DNA from: Bacilli bacterium
GTDB lineage: Bacteria > Bacillota_I > Bacilli_A > RF39 > UBA660
Length of the DNA stretch: 64,000 nucleotides
Assembly: GCA_900769695.1 (NCBI GenBank)
Contig: CAAGHO010000018.1
Coordinates: 112,626 to 176,625, forward strand
Reading direction: 5' to 3'
Shown: piece by piece, positions 20,205 to 27,353 of the stretch
Layout: the number at the start of each line of letters is the position of its first letter
Position numbering within the stretch: position 1 is the first letter of the stretch
The notes under the pieces: generated by a model
Told to the model about the DNA's origin: nothing
The model's database searches: none
The model's input: only the letters and a program-made list of their open reading frames with translations
Translations under genes and position numbers: made by a program

Positions 20205-20789
20205 CTAAATTGTACACTTTAATACGAAAAAGCCTTTTTTCTTTTCTAATATCTCAACATTATACTCTTTCTCTAAGTCGGATATTATCGATTTAGCACC
20301 TTGCTCTTTTCTTATAACCAAGAAAAGGTTACCATCTTGTTCTAAATACTTTTTTGCACTCATTAAAATTTCATAAACAATTTTTTTACCAGCACGTATT
20401 GGAGGATTAGTAATAATCGTATTATATTTAGAAGTAATATTTTGATAACAATTACTTTCAAATATATTAATATTACTACAATCGTTTTCTTTAGCATTGC
20501 GTCTTGCTAAATGCATCGCTCTTAAATTAACATCAACCATATCAACAACATGATCAGTTAGTTTATTGATAATAATTCCAATAGTACCATAACCACAACC
20601 CATATCTAAGACCTTCGCTCCAACTTCATCAAGCGGGATGGATTCAAGAAGAAGTCTACTGCCAAAGTCTAAACCATCTTTAGAAAACACTCCATTATCA
20701 GTTAAAAAGGTAAATTTATGTCCCTTAACAACACAAAATGTACTTTTAACATTACTAGGTAAATTTTCATTTGTAAAATATTGTCCCAT
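20205..20789 (-). CDS. ybxB: RsmC-type 16S rRNA guanine methyltransferase (YbxB)
   Basis: A class I SAM-dependent methyltransferase of the RsmC/RlmG type, probably making m2G in small-subunit rRNA. The 194 residues include the SAM motif VLDMGCGYGTIG near residue 60, acidic motif VDMVDVNLRA, and the catalytic motif TNPPIRAGK near residue 127, the RsmC-family form of NPP(F/Y). It lacks the N-terminal duplicated domain of E. coli RsmC, like B. subtilis YbxB, which also sits between rplL and rpoB. A strong promoter and an attenuator hairpin precede it. Confidence 0.88.
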   Translation of the reverse strand: MGQYFTNENLPSNVKSTFCVVKGHKFTFLTDNGVFSKDGLDFGSRLLLESIPLDEVGAKVLDMGCGYGTIGIIINKLTDHVVDMVDVNLRAMHLARRNAKENDCSNINIFESNCYQNITSKYNTIITNPPIRAGKKIVYEILMSAKKYLEQDGNLFLVIRKEQGAKSIISDLEKEYNVEILEKKKGFFVLKCTI

Positions 20790-20810
20790 AAATTATTCTC
20801 TCCAAAATGC

Positions 20811-20852
20811 AAAAAAGAAGAGACAACTTTTAATTTTTTATATGTTGTCTCC
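20811..20852 (-). promoter_or_regulatory. attenuator hairpin in the ybxB leader
   Basis: In the ybxB transcript GAGACAAC pairs with GTTGTCTC across a 16-base loop and is followed by TTCTTTTTT, about 20 bases before the ybxB start. The 5' arm sits in AAAGGAGAC, which looks like a ribosome site with no usable AUG after it. It should act as an intrinsic terminator in the leader. Confidence 0.7.
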
Positions 20853-20864
20853 TTTCGTAAACAT

Positions 20865-20893
20865 ATTCTATATTATTTTTATAGAATTGTCAA
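20865..20893 (-). promoter_or_regulatory. strong sigma-A-type promoter of ybxB
   Basis: On the minus strand TTGACA, 17 bases, TAGAAT, preceded by an A/T-rich stretch. The bases AAAAAATGATTGACAA are shared exactly with the promoter of RNA A at 21179-21207. Confidence 0.8.
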
Positions 20894-20916
20894 TCATTTT
20901 TTAATTTTTATTTCAC

Positions 20917-20953
20917 AAAAAAAGATAGTTACAAATGACACATAACTATCTTT
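20917..20953 (-). terminator. second terminator behind RNA A
   Basis: AAAGATAGTTA and TAACTATCTTT form an 11-bp stem with an 11-base loop, followed by four more T on the minus strand. With the first terminator at 20954-20982 it makes a tandem pair. Confidence 0.85.
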
Positions 20954-21172
20954 AAAAAAAGTATAACTCTAATTCCGTATACTCATTGTCACCAATTTGT
21001 AACAGAATCATCTACTTTTTTATCAAATATACAAATCTGATAAATTAATACATTTTGGTTTAAAATGAATAGTTGTTAAGTAGAAACTACCTACCATTGT
21101 CATTATGGCCAACCAATTATCTATAAAGTTTTCCTTCTTTGACTGTAACTACTAGTACATTACTATACTAAC
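20954..21172 (-). ncRNA. unidentified RNA A, about 219 nt
   Basis: A transcription unit without a plausible protein gene. A perfect consensus promoter (21179-21207) starts it and a GTATA...TATAC hairpin plus T7 (20954-20982) ends it, with a second terminator behind. Within it TTATCA/TGATAA forms a hairpin near 21020-21043, and GGCCATAATGACAATGG and ATTGGTGACAATG share sequence. A 26-codon frame exists at about 21025-21102 but has no ribosome site at proper distance. I see none of the conserved elements of RNase P RNA, tmRNA or SRP RNA. Candidates to test are 6S RNA and other structured Bacillota RNAs of about 200 nt. Confidence 0.65.
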
Positions 21173-21178
21173 AAATTC

Positions 21179-21207
21179 ATTATATCTAAATATAAAATCC
21201 TTGTCAA
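21179..21207 (-). promoter_or_regulatory. consensus promoter of RNA A
   Basis: On the minus strand TTGACA, 17 bases, TATAAT: a perfect match to the sigma-A consensus, with A/T-rich sequence upstream. Confidence 0.9.
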
Positions 21208-21254
21208 TCATTTTTTATACTTATTTTAATATTTATATTTACTAATATTAATAC

Positions 21255-21736
21255 AAAAAAAATAAAAGGCTTTTAACCTCTTATTTTGGCATACTGAAAT
21301 TTTTTTAATTCCAATAATTTTTTGTAAAATCATACCATTAATATAAATGAAGTTATTAACCACAAATATAAAACAATATTCATTTACTAAGAAAAACAAT
21401 TATAATATACCACTATATCGTATACTATAACTAAACTAAGATTTTATCAAATATTATAATACTTATATTTTGAAGAAACATAAATATCATAATATAAAAC
21501 AAAACCCCTTGAAAATTGATAAATATAAATTTATCTAAAGTAAGGATTCATCATCCCGAGTTTTTAATATTATACTTAAAATATTATCAGTATCTTAAAT
21601 ACATATTAAGAGTTTTCTTTCTCTTTACAAAGTTACAGTCATCCTATTTGTGATAATTATTAATTCATACAAATCAATTAATCAACATATAAGCATTTTA
21701 TAAAACATACATATAAGCTGACAAATTATCTAGGAT
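21255..21736 (-). ncRNA. unidentified RNA B, about 480 nt
   Basis: A second unit between the rplL terminator and RNA A. It has a strong promoter (21743-21771) and an intrinsic terminator at 21255-21285: a 9-bp stem AATAAGAGG/CCTTTTATT followed by T8. Stops are frequent in all frames; only tiny frames exist (the longest about 20 codons, without a correctly spaced ribosome site). The central segment near 21541-21560 is its most GC-rich part and can fold as GGAT...ATCC. I see no RNase P, tmRNA or riboswitch signature. It could be a structural RNA, a decayed gene, or an antisense/spacer transcript. Confidence 0.5.
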
Positions 21737-21742
21737 ATTTAA

Positions 21743-21771
21743 ACTATATACTGTATTTTTTGCTTTGTCAA
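21743..21771 (-). promoter_or_regulatory. strong promoter of RNA B
   Basis: On the minus strand TTGACA, 17 bases, TATAGT, starting 11 bases behind the rplL terminator. Confidence 0.8.
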
Positions 21772-21781
21772 TACAAAAAAC

Positions 21782-21810
21782 AAAAAAATGCACCAAAGTG
21801 CATCTTTTTT
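21782..21810 (-). terminator. terminator of rplJL, bidirectional
   Basis: GATGCAC, loop TTTG, GTGCATTTTTTT on the minus strand, 13 bases after the rplL stop codon. The other strand also ends in a T run. Confidence 0.9.
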
Positions 21811-21822
21811 ATGTAAAGTTAA

Positions 21823-22191
21823 TTACTTAACTTCAACTGTAGCTCCAGCTTCTTCAAGCTTAGCTTTAATTTCATTAGCTTCATCAGTAGAAATGTTTTC
21901 TTTAACAACACCGTTATTATCAACGATATCTTTAGATTCTTTTAATCCTAATCCAGTAATTTCTTTAACTACTTTAATAACTCCAACCTTAGCAGCTCCA
22001 GCATCAGCGATTGATACTGTTACAGTACTAGGTGCAGCTTCAGCAGCAGCTCCTGCTGCAGGTGCAGCAACAGCAACAGCAGATGGATCAACACCAAATT
22101 CTTCTTTCATTGCATCTACTAATTCTTTAATTTCTAATAAATTCATTTCTTTTAAACTACTAATAAAATCTTCTTTTGTTAATTTAGCCAT
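21823..22191 (-). CDS. rplL: 50S ribosomal protein L7/L12
   Basis: Stalk protein that recruits translation GTPases. The 122 residues have the helical N-terminal dimer domain (MAKLTKEDFISSLKEM), an Ala-rich hinge near residues 38-55, and the C-terminal factor-binding domain with KVGVIKVVKEITGLGLKESK. It lies 29 bases after rplJ under the L10 leader, and a strong terminator follows. Confidence 0.98.
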   Translation of the reverse strand: MAKLTKEDFISSLKEMNLLEIKELVDAMKEEFGVDPSAVAVAAPAAGAAAEAAPSTVTVSIADAGAAKVGVIKVVKEITGLGLKESKDIVDNNGVVKENISTDEANEIKAKLEEAGATVEVK

Positions 22192-22220
22192 TTTATATTC
22201 CTCCTTAAATTTAATTATTT

Positions 22221-22721
22221 TTAATTTTCTTCTTCTTCTTTTTGTTGACTATATAAGTCTAAGCAAATTGATAAGTCTTTTACAAGTCCTATCATACCGC
22301 CAGCAAGCATAGTAAGTAATCCCTCTCTTGAAGGTAATGTTGCATATTCAGCAAGTTTTGCTTGATCTGCAAGTTCTCCATCAACAATCCCTACTTTTAA
22401 TACTAATGCTGGATGGTCTTTAGCAAAATCACTTAAAATCTTAACTGCTGCTACTTGATCGTTACTATATGCAAATGCACTAGGACCAACTAAACTATCC
22501 TTAAGATCAATTTTTAAATCATCAAAAGCTCTTGCCATTAAAGTATTTTTATATACCTTATAGTCAGAATCTGCTTCTCTTAATTTAATACGTAACTCTT
22601 TTGCTTCACTATCTGTAATACCACGATAATCAAATAATACAATTGAACTTGATTCTTCAACATGTCCTTTGATTTCATCGATTACTTTTTGTTTAGCTTC
22701 TAGAATCTTTGCGTTTGCCAT
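22221..22721 (-). CDS. rplJ: 50S ribosomal protein L10
   Basis: L10 anchors the L7/L12 dimers to the ribosome and represses its own operon. The 166 residues begin MANAKILEAKQKVIDEIKGH and include SIVLFDYRGITDSEAKELR and KVYKNTLMARA; the C-terminal helix binds L12. The ribosome site is AAAGGATGTGG. The leader upstream carries the L10-binding structure and an attenuator. Confidence 0.97.
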   Translation of the reverse strand: MANAKILEAKQKVIDEIKGHVEESSSIVLFDYRGITDSEAKELRIKLREADSDYKVYKNTLMARAFDDLKIDLKDSLVGPSAFAYSNDQVAAVKILSDFAKDHPALVLKVGIVDGELADQAKLAEYATLPSREGLLTMLAGGMIGLVKDLSICLDLYSQQKEEEEN

Positions 22722-22857
22722 TATTCCACATCCTTTCTATCATTTTCTATTTAGGGATGCCATAAAAAAGTTCTCAGAATAAATCCCAAGAACTCTTTTC
22801 TTTTTAAGTCCTCGGTAGGATTTATTTAACACCTACTGTCTATGGCACCAATAAATT
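22722..22857 (-). promoter_or_regulatory. ribosomal protein L10 leader with attenuator
   Basis: The 5' untranslated region of rplJL matches the L10 leader class. Its outer helix pairs GCCATA (near 22842) with UAUGGC (near 22760), enclosing the kink-turn region with GACAGUAGGUG and CCUACCGAGGAC. An internal hairpin AGTTCT/AGAACT at 22769-22794 followed by TTTTTT forms a terminator. L10 (with L12) binding is expected to favour termination, as in B. subtilis. Confidence 0.85.
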
Positions 22858-22863
22858 GTCTTT

Positions 22864-22892
22864 AGTATACTATATGTTTTTTTATTTGTCAA
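22864..22892 (-). promoter_or_regulatory. promoter of rplJL
   Basis: On the minus strand TTGACA, 17 bases, TATACT. The -35 box lies inside the last codons and stop of rplA (TTTGACAAATAA). Confidence 0.88.
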
Positions 22893-23577
22893 AAGTATTT
22901 TCTACTTTTATACCAGGTCCCATTGTTGAAGAAATAGCAATATTCTTAACGTAATCACCTTTAACTGTACTAGGTTTAACTTTAAGAATAGCACTTACGA
23001 AAGCATTTAAGTTTTCTAATAAGTCTTCTTCACTAAATGAAGCTTTACCAATAATACCATGAACGTTACCATAAGAGTCAGTTCTATATTCAACACGACC
23101 AGCTTTAACTTCATTAATTGCTTTTACAACATCTAATGTAACCGTACCAGTCTTTGGATTTGGCATTAAACCTCTAGGTCCTAAAACACGTCCAATTTTA
23201 CCAAGTAAAGGCATCATATCAGGTGTTGCAATCATTGTATCAAAATCGAACCAATTTTCTTTTTCGATTTTTTCGATCATGTCAACATCACCAACATAGT
23301 CAGCTCCTGCTTCTTTTGCTTTTGCTGCATTTTCACCCTTAGCAATAACTAATACTCTAACAGTCTTACCAGTTCCCTTAGGTAAAACAATAGCACCACG
23401 TAATTGTTGGTCAGCTTTCTTTGTATCTAGATTAAGTCTCATAGCAACTTCTATAGAACCATCAAATTTACTAATAGAAGTTTCTTTTACTAGTTTGACT
23501 GCTTCTTCTTTAGAATATACTTTACCTTTTTCTACTTTAGAAAAAGCTTCTTCGTATTTCTTACTTCTCTTTTTCAT
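22882..23577 (-). CDS. rplA: 50S ribosomal protein L1
   Basis: L1 forms the mobile stalk at the E site and represses its own operon by binding mRNA. The 231-residue protein begins [22 protein letters not shown] and contains [44 protein letters not shown] and the closing [16 protein letters not shown]. Standard length. It follows rplK across a 76-base gap with a possible hairpin. Confidence 0.98.
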   Translation of the reverse strand: MKKRSKKYEEAFSKVEKGKVYSKEEAVKLVKETSISKFDGSIEVAMRLNLDTKKADQQLRGAIVLPKGTGKTVRVLVIAKGENAAKAKEAGADYVGDVDMIEKIEKENWFDFDTMIATPDMMPLLGKIGRVLGPRGLMPNPKTGTVTLDVVKAINEVKAGRVEYRTDSYGNVHGIIGKASFSEEDLLENLNAFVSAILKVKPSTVKGDYVKNIAISSTMGPGIKVENTFDK

Positions 23578-23592
23578 TATTTTTCCTCCTTA

Positions 23593-23636
23593 TGTGGTTA
23601 ATTTCGGAATTCATGTAAGCGGACATTCCTTCCACA
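23593..23636 (-). promoter_or_regulatory. possible regulatory hairpin between rplK and rplA
   Basis: In the transcript TGTGG pairs with CCACA and, inside it, GGAAT pairs with ATTCC, enclosing a 14-base loop. It lies just before the rplA ribosome site and could be a ribosomal-protein binding site or an mRNA processing signal. No T run follows. Confidence 0.35.
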
Positions 23637-23653
23637 AGGTTATTTATTACCTA

Positions 23654-24211
23654 TTATTCTGCACTTTCTTCAACTGTTGTTTGTGCATCTGCTGCTTCTT
23701 TTGCAGCTTCCTTAGCTTCTTCTTTAGCTAATTCAATTTCATGTTCATGAGCTTCAGCTACTTCTTCTTCAAGTTCTTTATCATTAACTCCTTCAACAGC
23801 TATACCCATATTTCTTGCTGTACCTTCAACAATTTTCATTGCTGCATCTACATCATATGCATTTAAATCAGGTAATTTGATTTCAGCTATTTCACGAGCT
23901 TGTGCTTGTGTTAAAGTTGCAACAATTTCATGTGCTCCTTTAACTGAACCCTTATTGATCTTAGCATATTTCTTTAATAAGAAACTTGTAGGTGGAGTTT
24001 TAATAACAAAATCAAAACTTCTATCATCATATATTGAAATTTCTACTGGTAAAATGTCCCCCATTTTATCTCTAGTAGCATCATTATATTTAGTACAAAA
24101 CTCTTGTAAGTTAATTCCTGCTGGTCCTAAAACAGTTCCTACTGGTGGAGCTGGTGTAGCTTTTCCTGCTGGAATTTGTAATTTTATTTTTCTAATTGCT
24201 TCCTTTGCCAC
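23654..24211 (-). CDS. rplK: 50S ribosomal protein L11, with long acidic C-terminal tail
   Basis: L11 forms the GTPase-associated centre with 23S rRNA and senses uncharged tRNA with RelA. Residues 1-141 are a normal L11: [38 protein letters not shown] and [14 protein letters not shown]. The protein then continues for about 44 residues of Glu/Ala-rich, probably helical sequence ([28 protein letters not shown]), giving 185 aa against the usual 141. The start codon is GTG after AAAGGAGG. It has its own promoter and leader behind nusG. Confidence 0.96.
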   Translation of the reverse strand: MAKEAIRKIKLQIPAGKATPAPPVGTVLGPAGINLQEFCTKYNDATRDKMGDILPVEISIYDDRSFDFVIKTPPTSFLLKKYAKINKGSVKGAHEIVATLTQAQAREIAEIKLPDLNAYDVDAAMKIVEGTARNMGIAVEGVNDKELEEEVAEAHEHEIELAKEEAKEAAKEAADAQTTVEESAE

Positions 24212-24234
24212 GAAAAACGCCTCCTTTTATTTTG

Positions 24235-24295
24235 TTTTCGCGAGTGGTCCAAATAGCTATTACCGCTTTAATAGGCTTTTGCCTCCCACTAAATC
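24235..24295 (-). promoter_or_regulatory. probable L1-binding leader of rplKA
   Basis: The leader contains TAGTGGGAGGCAAAAGCC, then a segment resembling GCGGUAAUAGC, closed by CCACTCGCG so that AGTGG pairs with CCACT. This arrangement resembles leaders upstream of rplK in other Bacillota and the known L1 operator on L11 mRNA. Assigned from similarity remembered, not from alignment. Confidence 0.5.
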
Positions 24296-24321
24296 TATAT
24301 TAAATTAAATATAGCCCCTAA

Positions 24322-24350
24322 ATAATAACATAATATTCACACTTTTGCAA
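24322..24350 (-). promoter_or_regulatory. probable promoter of rplKA
   Basis: On the minus strand TTGCAA, 17 bases, TATTAT lies directly behind the nusG stop and before the rplK leader. Confidence 0.6.
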
Positions 24351-24353
24351 GTA

Positions 24354-24887
24354 TTATGCCTTTTCAATTTGATTTAATTCAACTTCTACAGATGTTTCTT
24401 GTCCAAACAAGTCAACTGTTAGATTAATTTTTTGATTTGGTAAATCAATTTCTTCAATTTTTCCATACATTCCATTGAATGGTCCAGCAACAATTTTAAC
24501 CTTGCTACCAACTTCTAAATCATTATCTACATCTATTCTAGACATTCCCATATTATTTAGAATTTTATCAACTTCATATGGTTGTAATGGAGTAGGTTTA
24601 GCACCCTTACCACTTGATCCAATAAATCCTGTTACACCAGGAGTATTACGAACGATATACCATGCTTCATCAGTCATAACCATTTCAACAAGAATATATC
24701 CAGGAAACATCTTTTTTACTTTTTCTTTTGTTACTCCATCTTTTATTTCAACTTCTTTTTGCTCAGGTACTATAACTCTATAGATATAATCTTCCATATT
24801 CATAGATTCAGCTCTCATTAAAAGCTTTTCTTTTACTTTGTTTTCATGACCTGAATAAGTATTTACTACATACCATTGTTTATCCAT
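24354..24887 (-). CDS. nusG: transcription termination/antitermination factor NusG
   Basis: NusG binds RNA polymerase and modulates pausing and coupling to ribosomes. The 177 residues have the NGN domain (WYVVNTYSGHENKVKEKL, FPGYILVEMVMTDEAWYIVRN, TPGVTGFIGS) and a C-terminal KOW domain (GSKVKIVAGPFNGMYGKIEE). It follows secE by 16 bases, as in most bacteria. Confidence 0.97.
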   Translation of the reverse strand: MDKQWYVVNTYSGHENKVKEKLLMRAESMNMEDYIYRVIVPEQKEVEIKDGVTKEKVKKMFPGYILVEMVMTDEAWYIVRNTPGVTGFIGSSGKGAKPTPLQPYEVDKILNNMGMSRIDVDNDLEVGSKVKIVAGPFNGMYGKIEEIDLPNQKINLTVDLFGQETSVEVELNQIEKA

Positions 24888-24903
24888 ATATTATACACTC
24901 CTT

Positions 24904-25218
24904 TTACTTAAATAATGATTGAATTAATGCAAAAATTGTATCTATTCCAAAAAAGAATAGAGAACAGAATAAGATAAAAACAATTGTTGCAACAGAATAT
25001 TTAACCATATCTGTCTTTGAAGTCCAACGAACTTTCTTAGTTTCACTTTTTACACCATTAAAGAAAATCATTATATGTTGCCAAACGCTTTTCTTTGACT
25101 CTTCTGTTTTATTTTCTTTCTTTGGTGATTTTTTAGTCGATTTTTTTTCTACCTTTTCTTCTTTTTCTTCATAATTGACAAGATTTTGTCTTTTCTTTGC
25201 CTTTACTATTTCAGCCAT
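24904..25218 (-). CDS. secE: preprotein translocase subunit SecE with extended N terminus
   Basis: SecE clamps the SecY channel in the membrane. The C-terminal half is typical: the amphipathic segment FFNGVKSETKKVRWTSK followed by one membrane span (about residues 73-100). The protein is 104 aa, against about 60 in Bacillus, because about 45 Lys/Glu-rich residues (KKSTKKSPKKENKTEE) precede it. The gene order sigH-secE-nusG matches Bacillus, but the usual rpmG (L33) between sigH and secE is missing. Confidence 0.93.
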   Translation of the reverse strand: MAEIVKAKKRQNLVNYEEKEEKVEKKSTKKSPKKENKTEESKKSVWQHIMIFFNGVKSETKKVRWTSKTDMVKYSVATIVFILFCSLFFFGIDTIFALIQSLFK

Positions 25219-25251
25219 TAAATATCACCTTTTCTTTGCTTTTTAAATCAT

Positions 25252-25276
25252 AATAAAAAACACTCTTTCGTGTTCA
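25252..25276 (-). terminator. hairpin before secE
   Basis: AACAC, loop GAAAGA, GTGTT then TTTT on the minus strand. It may end the transcript of the upstream unknown gene. If the promoter at 25282-25310 is used, the hairpin lies at the very start of the secE-nusG message. Confidence 0.55.
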
Positions 25277-25281
25277 CTATT

Positions 25282-25310
25282 AAAATAGCACAACAATGAA
25301 AGAATGTCAA
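25282..25310 (-). promoter_or_regulatory. possible promoter of secE-nusG
   Basis: On the minus strand a perfect TTGACA, 17 bases, TATTTT lies just behind the stop of the unknown gene at 25314. Confidence 0.55.
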
Positions 25311-25313
25311 TCT

Positions 25314-25976
25314 TTACTGAATAAATAATATAATATAAGCAAATACTATACCAATTAATATCATAATAAGTGGTAAAATCAAAAATCCTGTAAAGGCAGC
25401 TTGTTTTTCATCTAGTGAACTATATAATTTTTGAGTTTCTTTATCAGCATAGGCCATTCCAACGGAACTAGCCTTAACCTTTCTCATACCTAAACCGTTA
25501 CCAGAACCATCTTTTTCTCCGATTTCGTTTTCTAATTTTTCTATTTCTCTTTTATTTCTTTCATTTACATAATCACAATAATATACAGGACTATTTCTTT
25601 GAATAACACCTCTAAGATAAGGAACTGTATCCTCTGGCAAAAACATTTCAAACTCATTGAAATGTTCCTTAACAAATTTTTCATTTAAATTATCCAAAGT
25701 ATTTGTATAGGCTCCTACTTGCATTAAAGCAAGTATATAAATATTTCTATTTATTTTTTCTTGAGATTCATTTTCTTCAAATTTTTCTACATGATTATAC
25801 TGAATAGGTGCTAAAGATTCAGGATTATTTATTTCTATTTCAGACAAGTTGAAACTACTAATATAATAGTCATAACTATGAATATATTTCATAGTAGTTG
25901 ACATGTTATAAAACAATTTATGCATTTTTTCATCATTCTTTTCAGAACGAAACCAATCCCTAATCTTCATTCCCAT
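25314..25976 (-). CDS. unknown tail-anchored membrane protein
   Basis: I do not recognise this 220-residue protein. It has no signal peptide. Its first 190 residues are charged and probably helical, and one hydrophobic span at about 194-218 (FLILPLIMILIGIVFAYII) ends the protein, so most of it should face the cytoplasm. A Gly-rich break (GEKDGSGNGLGMRK) precedes the anchor. Start is uncertain: a second ATG two codons in has better spacing from AGGA. It occupies the place where Bacillus has rpmG. No function is proposed. Confidence 0.75.
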   Translation of the reverse strand: MGMKIRDWFRSEKNDEKMHKLFYNMSTTMKYIHSYDYYISSFNLSEIEINNPESLAPIQYNHVEKFEENESQEKINRNIYILALMQVGAYTNTLDNLNEKFVKEHFNEFEMFLPEDTVPYLRGVIQRNSPVYYCDYVNERNKREIEKLENEIGEKDGSGNGLGMRKVKASSVGMAYADKETQKLYSSLDEKQAAFTGFLILPLIMILIGIVFAYIILFIQ

Positions 25977-26036
25977 ATCCTATTCACCTACTATTACAAT
26001 TGTATAACAAATTTCTTAAAAAAAAAATAGCAAAAG

Positions 26037-26642
26037 CTATTTATTTATATATTTTCTGTATTTATCCTTTAATTTATGAACAATAGTATCAACTCTACTA
26101 CATGATATATCTAATAATTTTGCTATTTCTTTATACTTAAATCCGTTACATCTAAGTTCAAATACACAGCTATCTAGCTCTTCTAAACTATTTTTAAAAT
26201 GAATACACTCAATATGGTCATAAAGACTTGCTAAATATACATCTGGATTATTAAGTGAGGTCTCATCTTCTTTTATATATATAACTTGATTATCTAAAGA
26301 ATCATTATCTATTGATAATAAAGAATTGTTAAATTTTCCCTTATTAGTTAAAAATTTACGACAATAAGCTTTTATCTGTCTTTCAATACATACAGTACAA
26401 AATGTATAAAAACAAGCTATATTATCCTCACTAAAACAATTAATAGCGTTACTAAGGCCTATATAACCTTCCTGAACTATATCATCCAAATCCATACCCA
26501 CATGTATCATTTTTTGATAATATCTAGTAGCAATGCCAAAAACTATAGGTCTATACTTTTTAAACACAATATCTTTTGCTTCATCATCATTTTCTTTTAT
26601 CAAATATATTTGTTCATAATCATTAATATTTTTATAGTCCAA
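26037..26642 (-). CDS. sigH: RNA polymerase sigma factor, SigH (Spo0H) type
   Basis: A sigma-70 family factor of 201 aa. Region 2 contains LDDIVQEGYIGLSNAINCF and FYTFCTVCIERQIKAYCRK; region 4 near the C terminus has a helix-turn-helix (FKYKEIAKLLDISCSRVDTIVHK, cited here in two parts as KEIAKLLDIS and RVDTIVHKLKDKY). Length and the position between rlmB and secE match sigH, the transition-phase and early-sporulation sigma factor of Bacillus and Clostridium. Together with spoVG, spoVT, yabG and bofA it supports a sporulation programme. Confidence 0.85.
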   Translation of the reverse strand: MDYKNINDYEQIYLIKENDDEAKDIVFKKYRPIVFGIATRYYQKMIHVGMDLDDIVQEGYIGLSNAINCFSEDNIACFYTFCTVCIERQIKAYCRKFLTNKGKFNNSLLSIDNDSLDNQVIYIKEDETSLNNPDVYLASLYDHIECIHFKNSLEELDSCVFELRCNGFKYKEIAKLLDISCSRVDTIVHKLKDKYRKYINK

Positions 26643-26651
26643 AATATCCCT

Positions 26652-27350
26652 CTACTTTCTATTACGGACTACCTCATAAATCATTATTCCACTGGCTACA
26701 CTTGCATTTAAACTATTGATTTTTCCAACCATTGGTATTTTTGCAATATAATCGCAAGAATCCATAACTAGTCTAGACATACCTTTTCCTTCATTTCCAA
26801 TAATCAAAGCTATTTTGGAAGAATAATCTATGTCTTTATAGTCAATAGCATCCTCCATAGCTGTTCCTACTACCCAAAAACCATTATCTTTTAATTTATT
26901 AATAGCTTGAACTAAATTAGATACACAAACTATTTCCATGTTAGATAATGCCCCCGCACTTGTCTTCATAACAGTTGAATTTACTGGTACTTGACGATCT
27001 TTAGGTATAATGATTGCATCTACTCCTGCTGCCTCACTAGTTCTTATTATTGCTCCAAAATTATGTGGATCCTCTAAATGATCTAAAATAACCACAAAAT
27101 TAGGATTTTTCTTTAAAACGTCATCTAATTTTGAATACTGGTAATCCCTAATGTCCAGTATTATACCTTGATGTAGGCCATTGCACAAATGATCCATTTC
27201 TCTTTTTGGTTTAATTTCAACACTGATTTTTAATTTTTCCATAAGTGAAATTATCTTTTTATCATCAAAATTATCCTGTAAAAATATTTTTTTTACATCT
27301 TTGCCATTTTCTAATAATTCTTTTGCTACATTTCTTCCATATACTAACAT
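26652..27350 (-). CDS. rlmB: 23S rRNA (guanosine-2'-O-)methyltransferase RlmB/TrmH-type
   Basis: A SPOUT-family 2'-O-ribose methyltransferase. The 232 residues begin MLVYGRNVAKELLEN (substrate-binding domain) and contain ILDHLEDPHNFGAIIRTSEA, then LIIGNEGKGMSRL and the knot motif IPMVGKINSLNASVASGI, all diagnostic. It lies between mrnC and sigH, as does yacO in B. subtilis. It may act on 23S rRNA G2251 or on tRNA; the family assignment is firm, the target less so. Confidence 0.92.
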   Translation of the reverse strand: MLVYGRNVAKELLENGKDVKKIFLQDNFDDKKIISLMEKLKISVEIKPKREMDHLCNGLHQGIILDIRDYQYSKLDDVLKKNPNFVVILDHLEDPHNFGAIIRTSEAAGVDAIIIPKDRQVPVNSTVMKTSAGALSNMEIVCVSNLVQAINKLKDNGFWVVGTAMEDAIDYKDIDYSSKIALIIGNEGKGMSRLVMDSCDYIAKIPMVGKINSLNASVASGIMIYEVVRNRK

Positions 27351-27353
27351 ATC

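Noticed and set aside
21420..21500. Small hydrophobic peptide (about 19 codons, MIFMFLQN...) in RNA B as a type I toxin
   Set aside because: The purine-rich AAGGGG is about 14 bases from the ATG, too far, and the frame is no longer than expected by chance in such AT-rich DNA.
21255..21736. RNase P RNA as identity of RNA B
   Set aside because: None of the conserved P4 or CR elements (such as GAGGAAAGUCC or ACAGAA in context) can be found.
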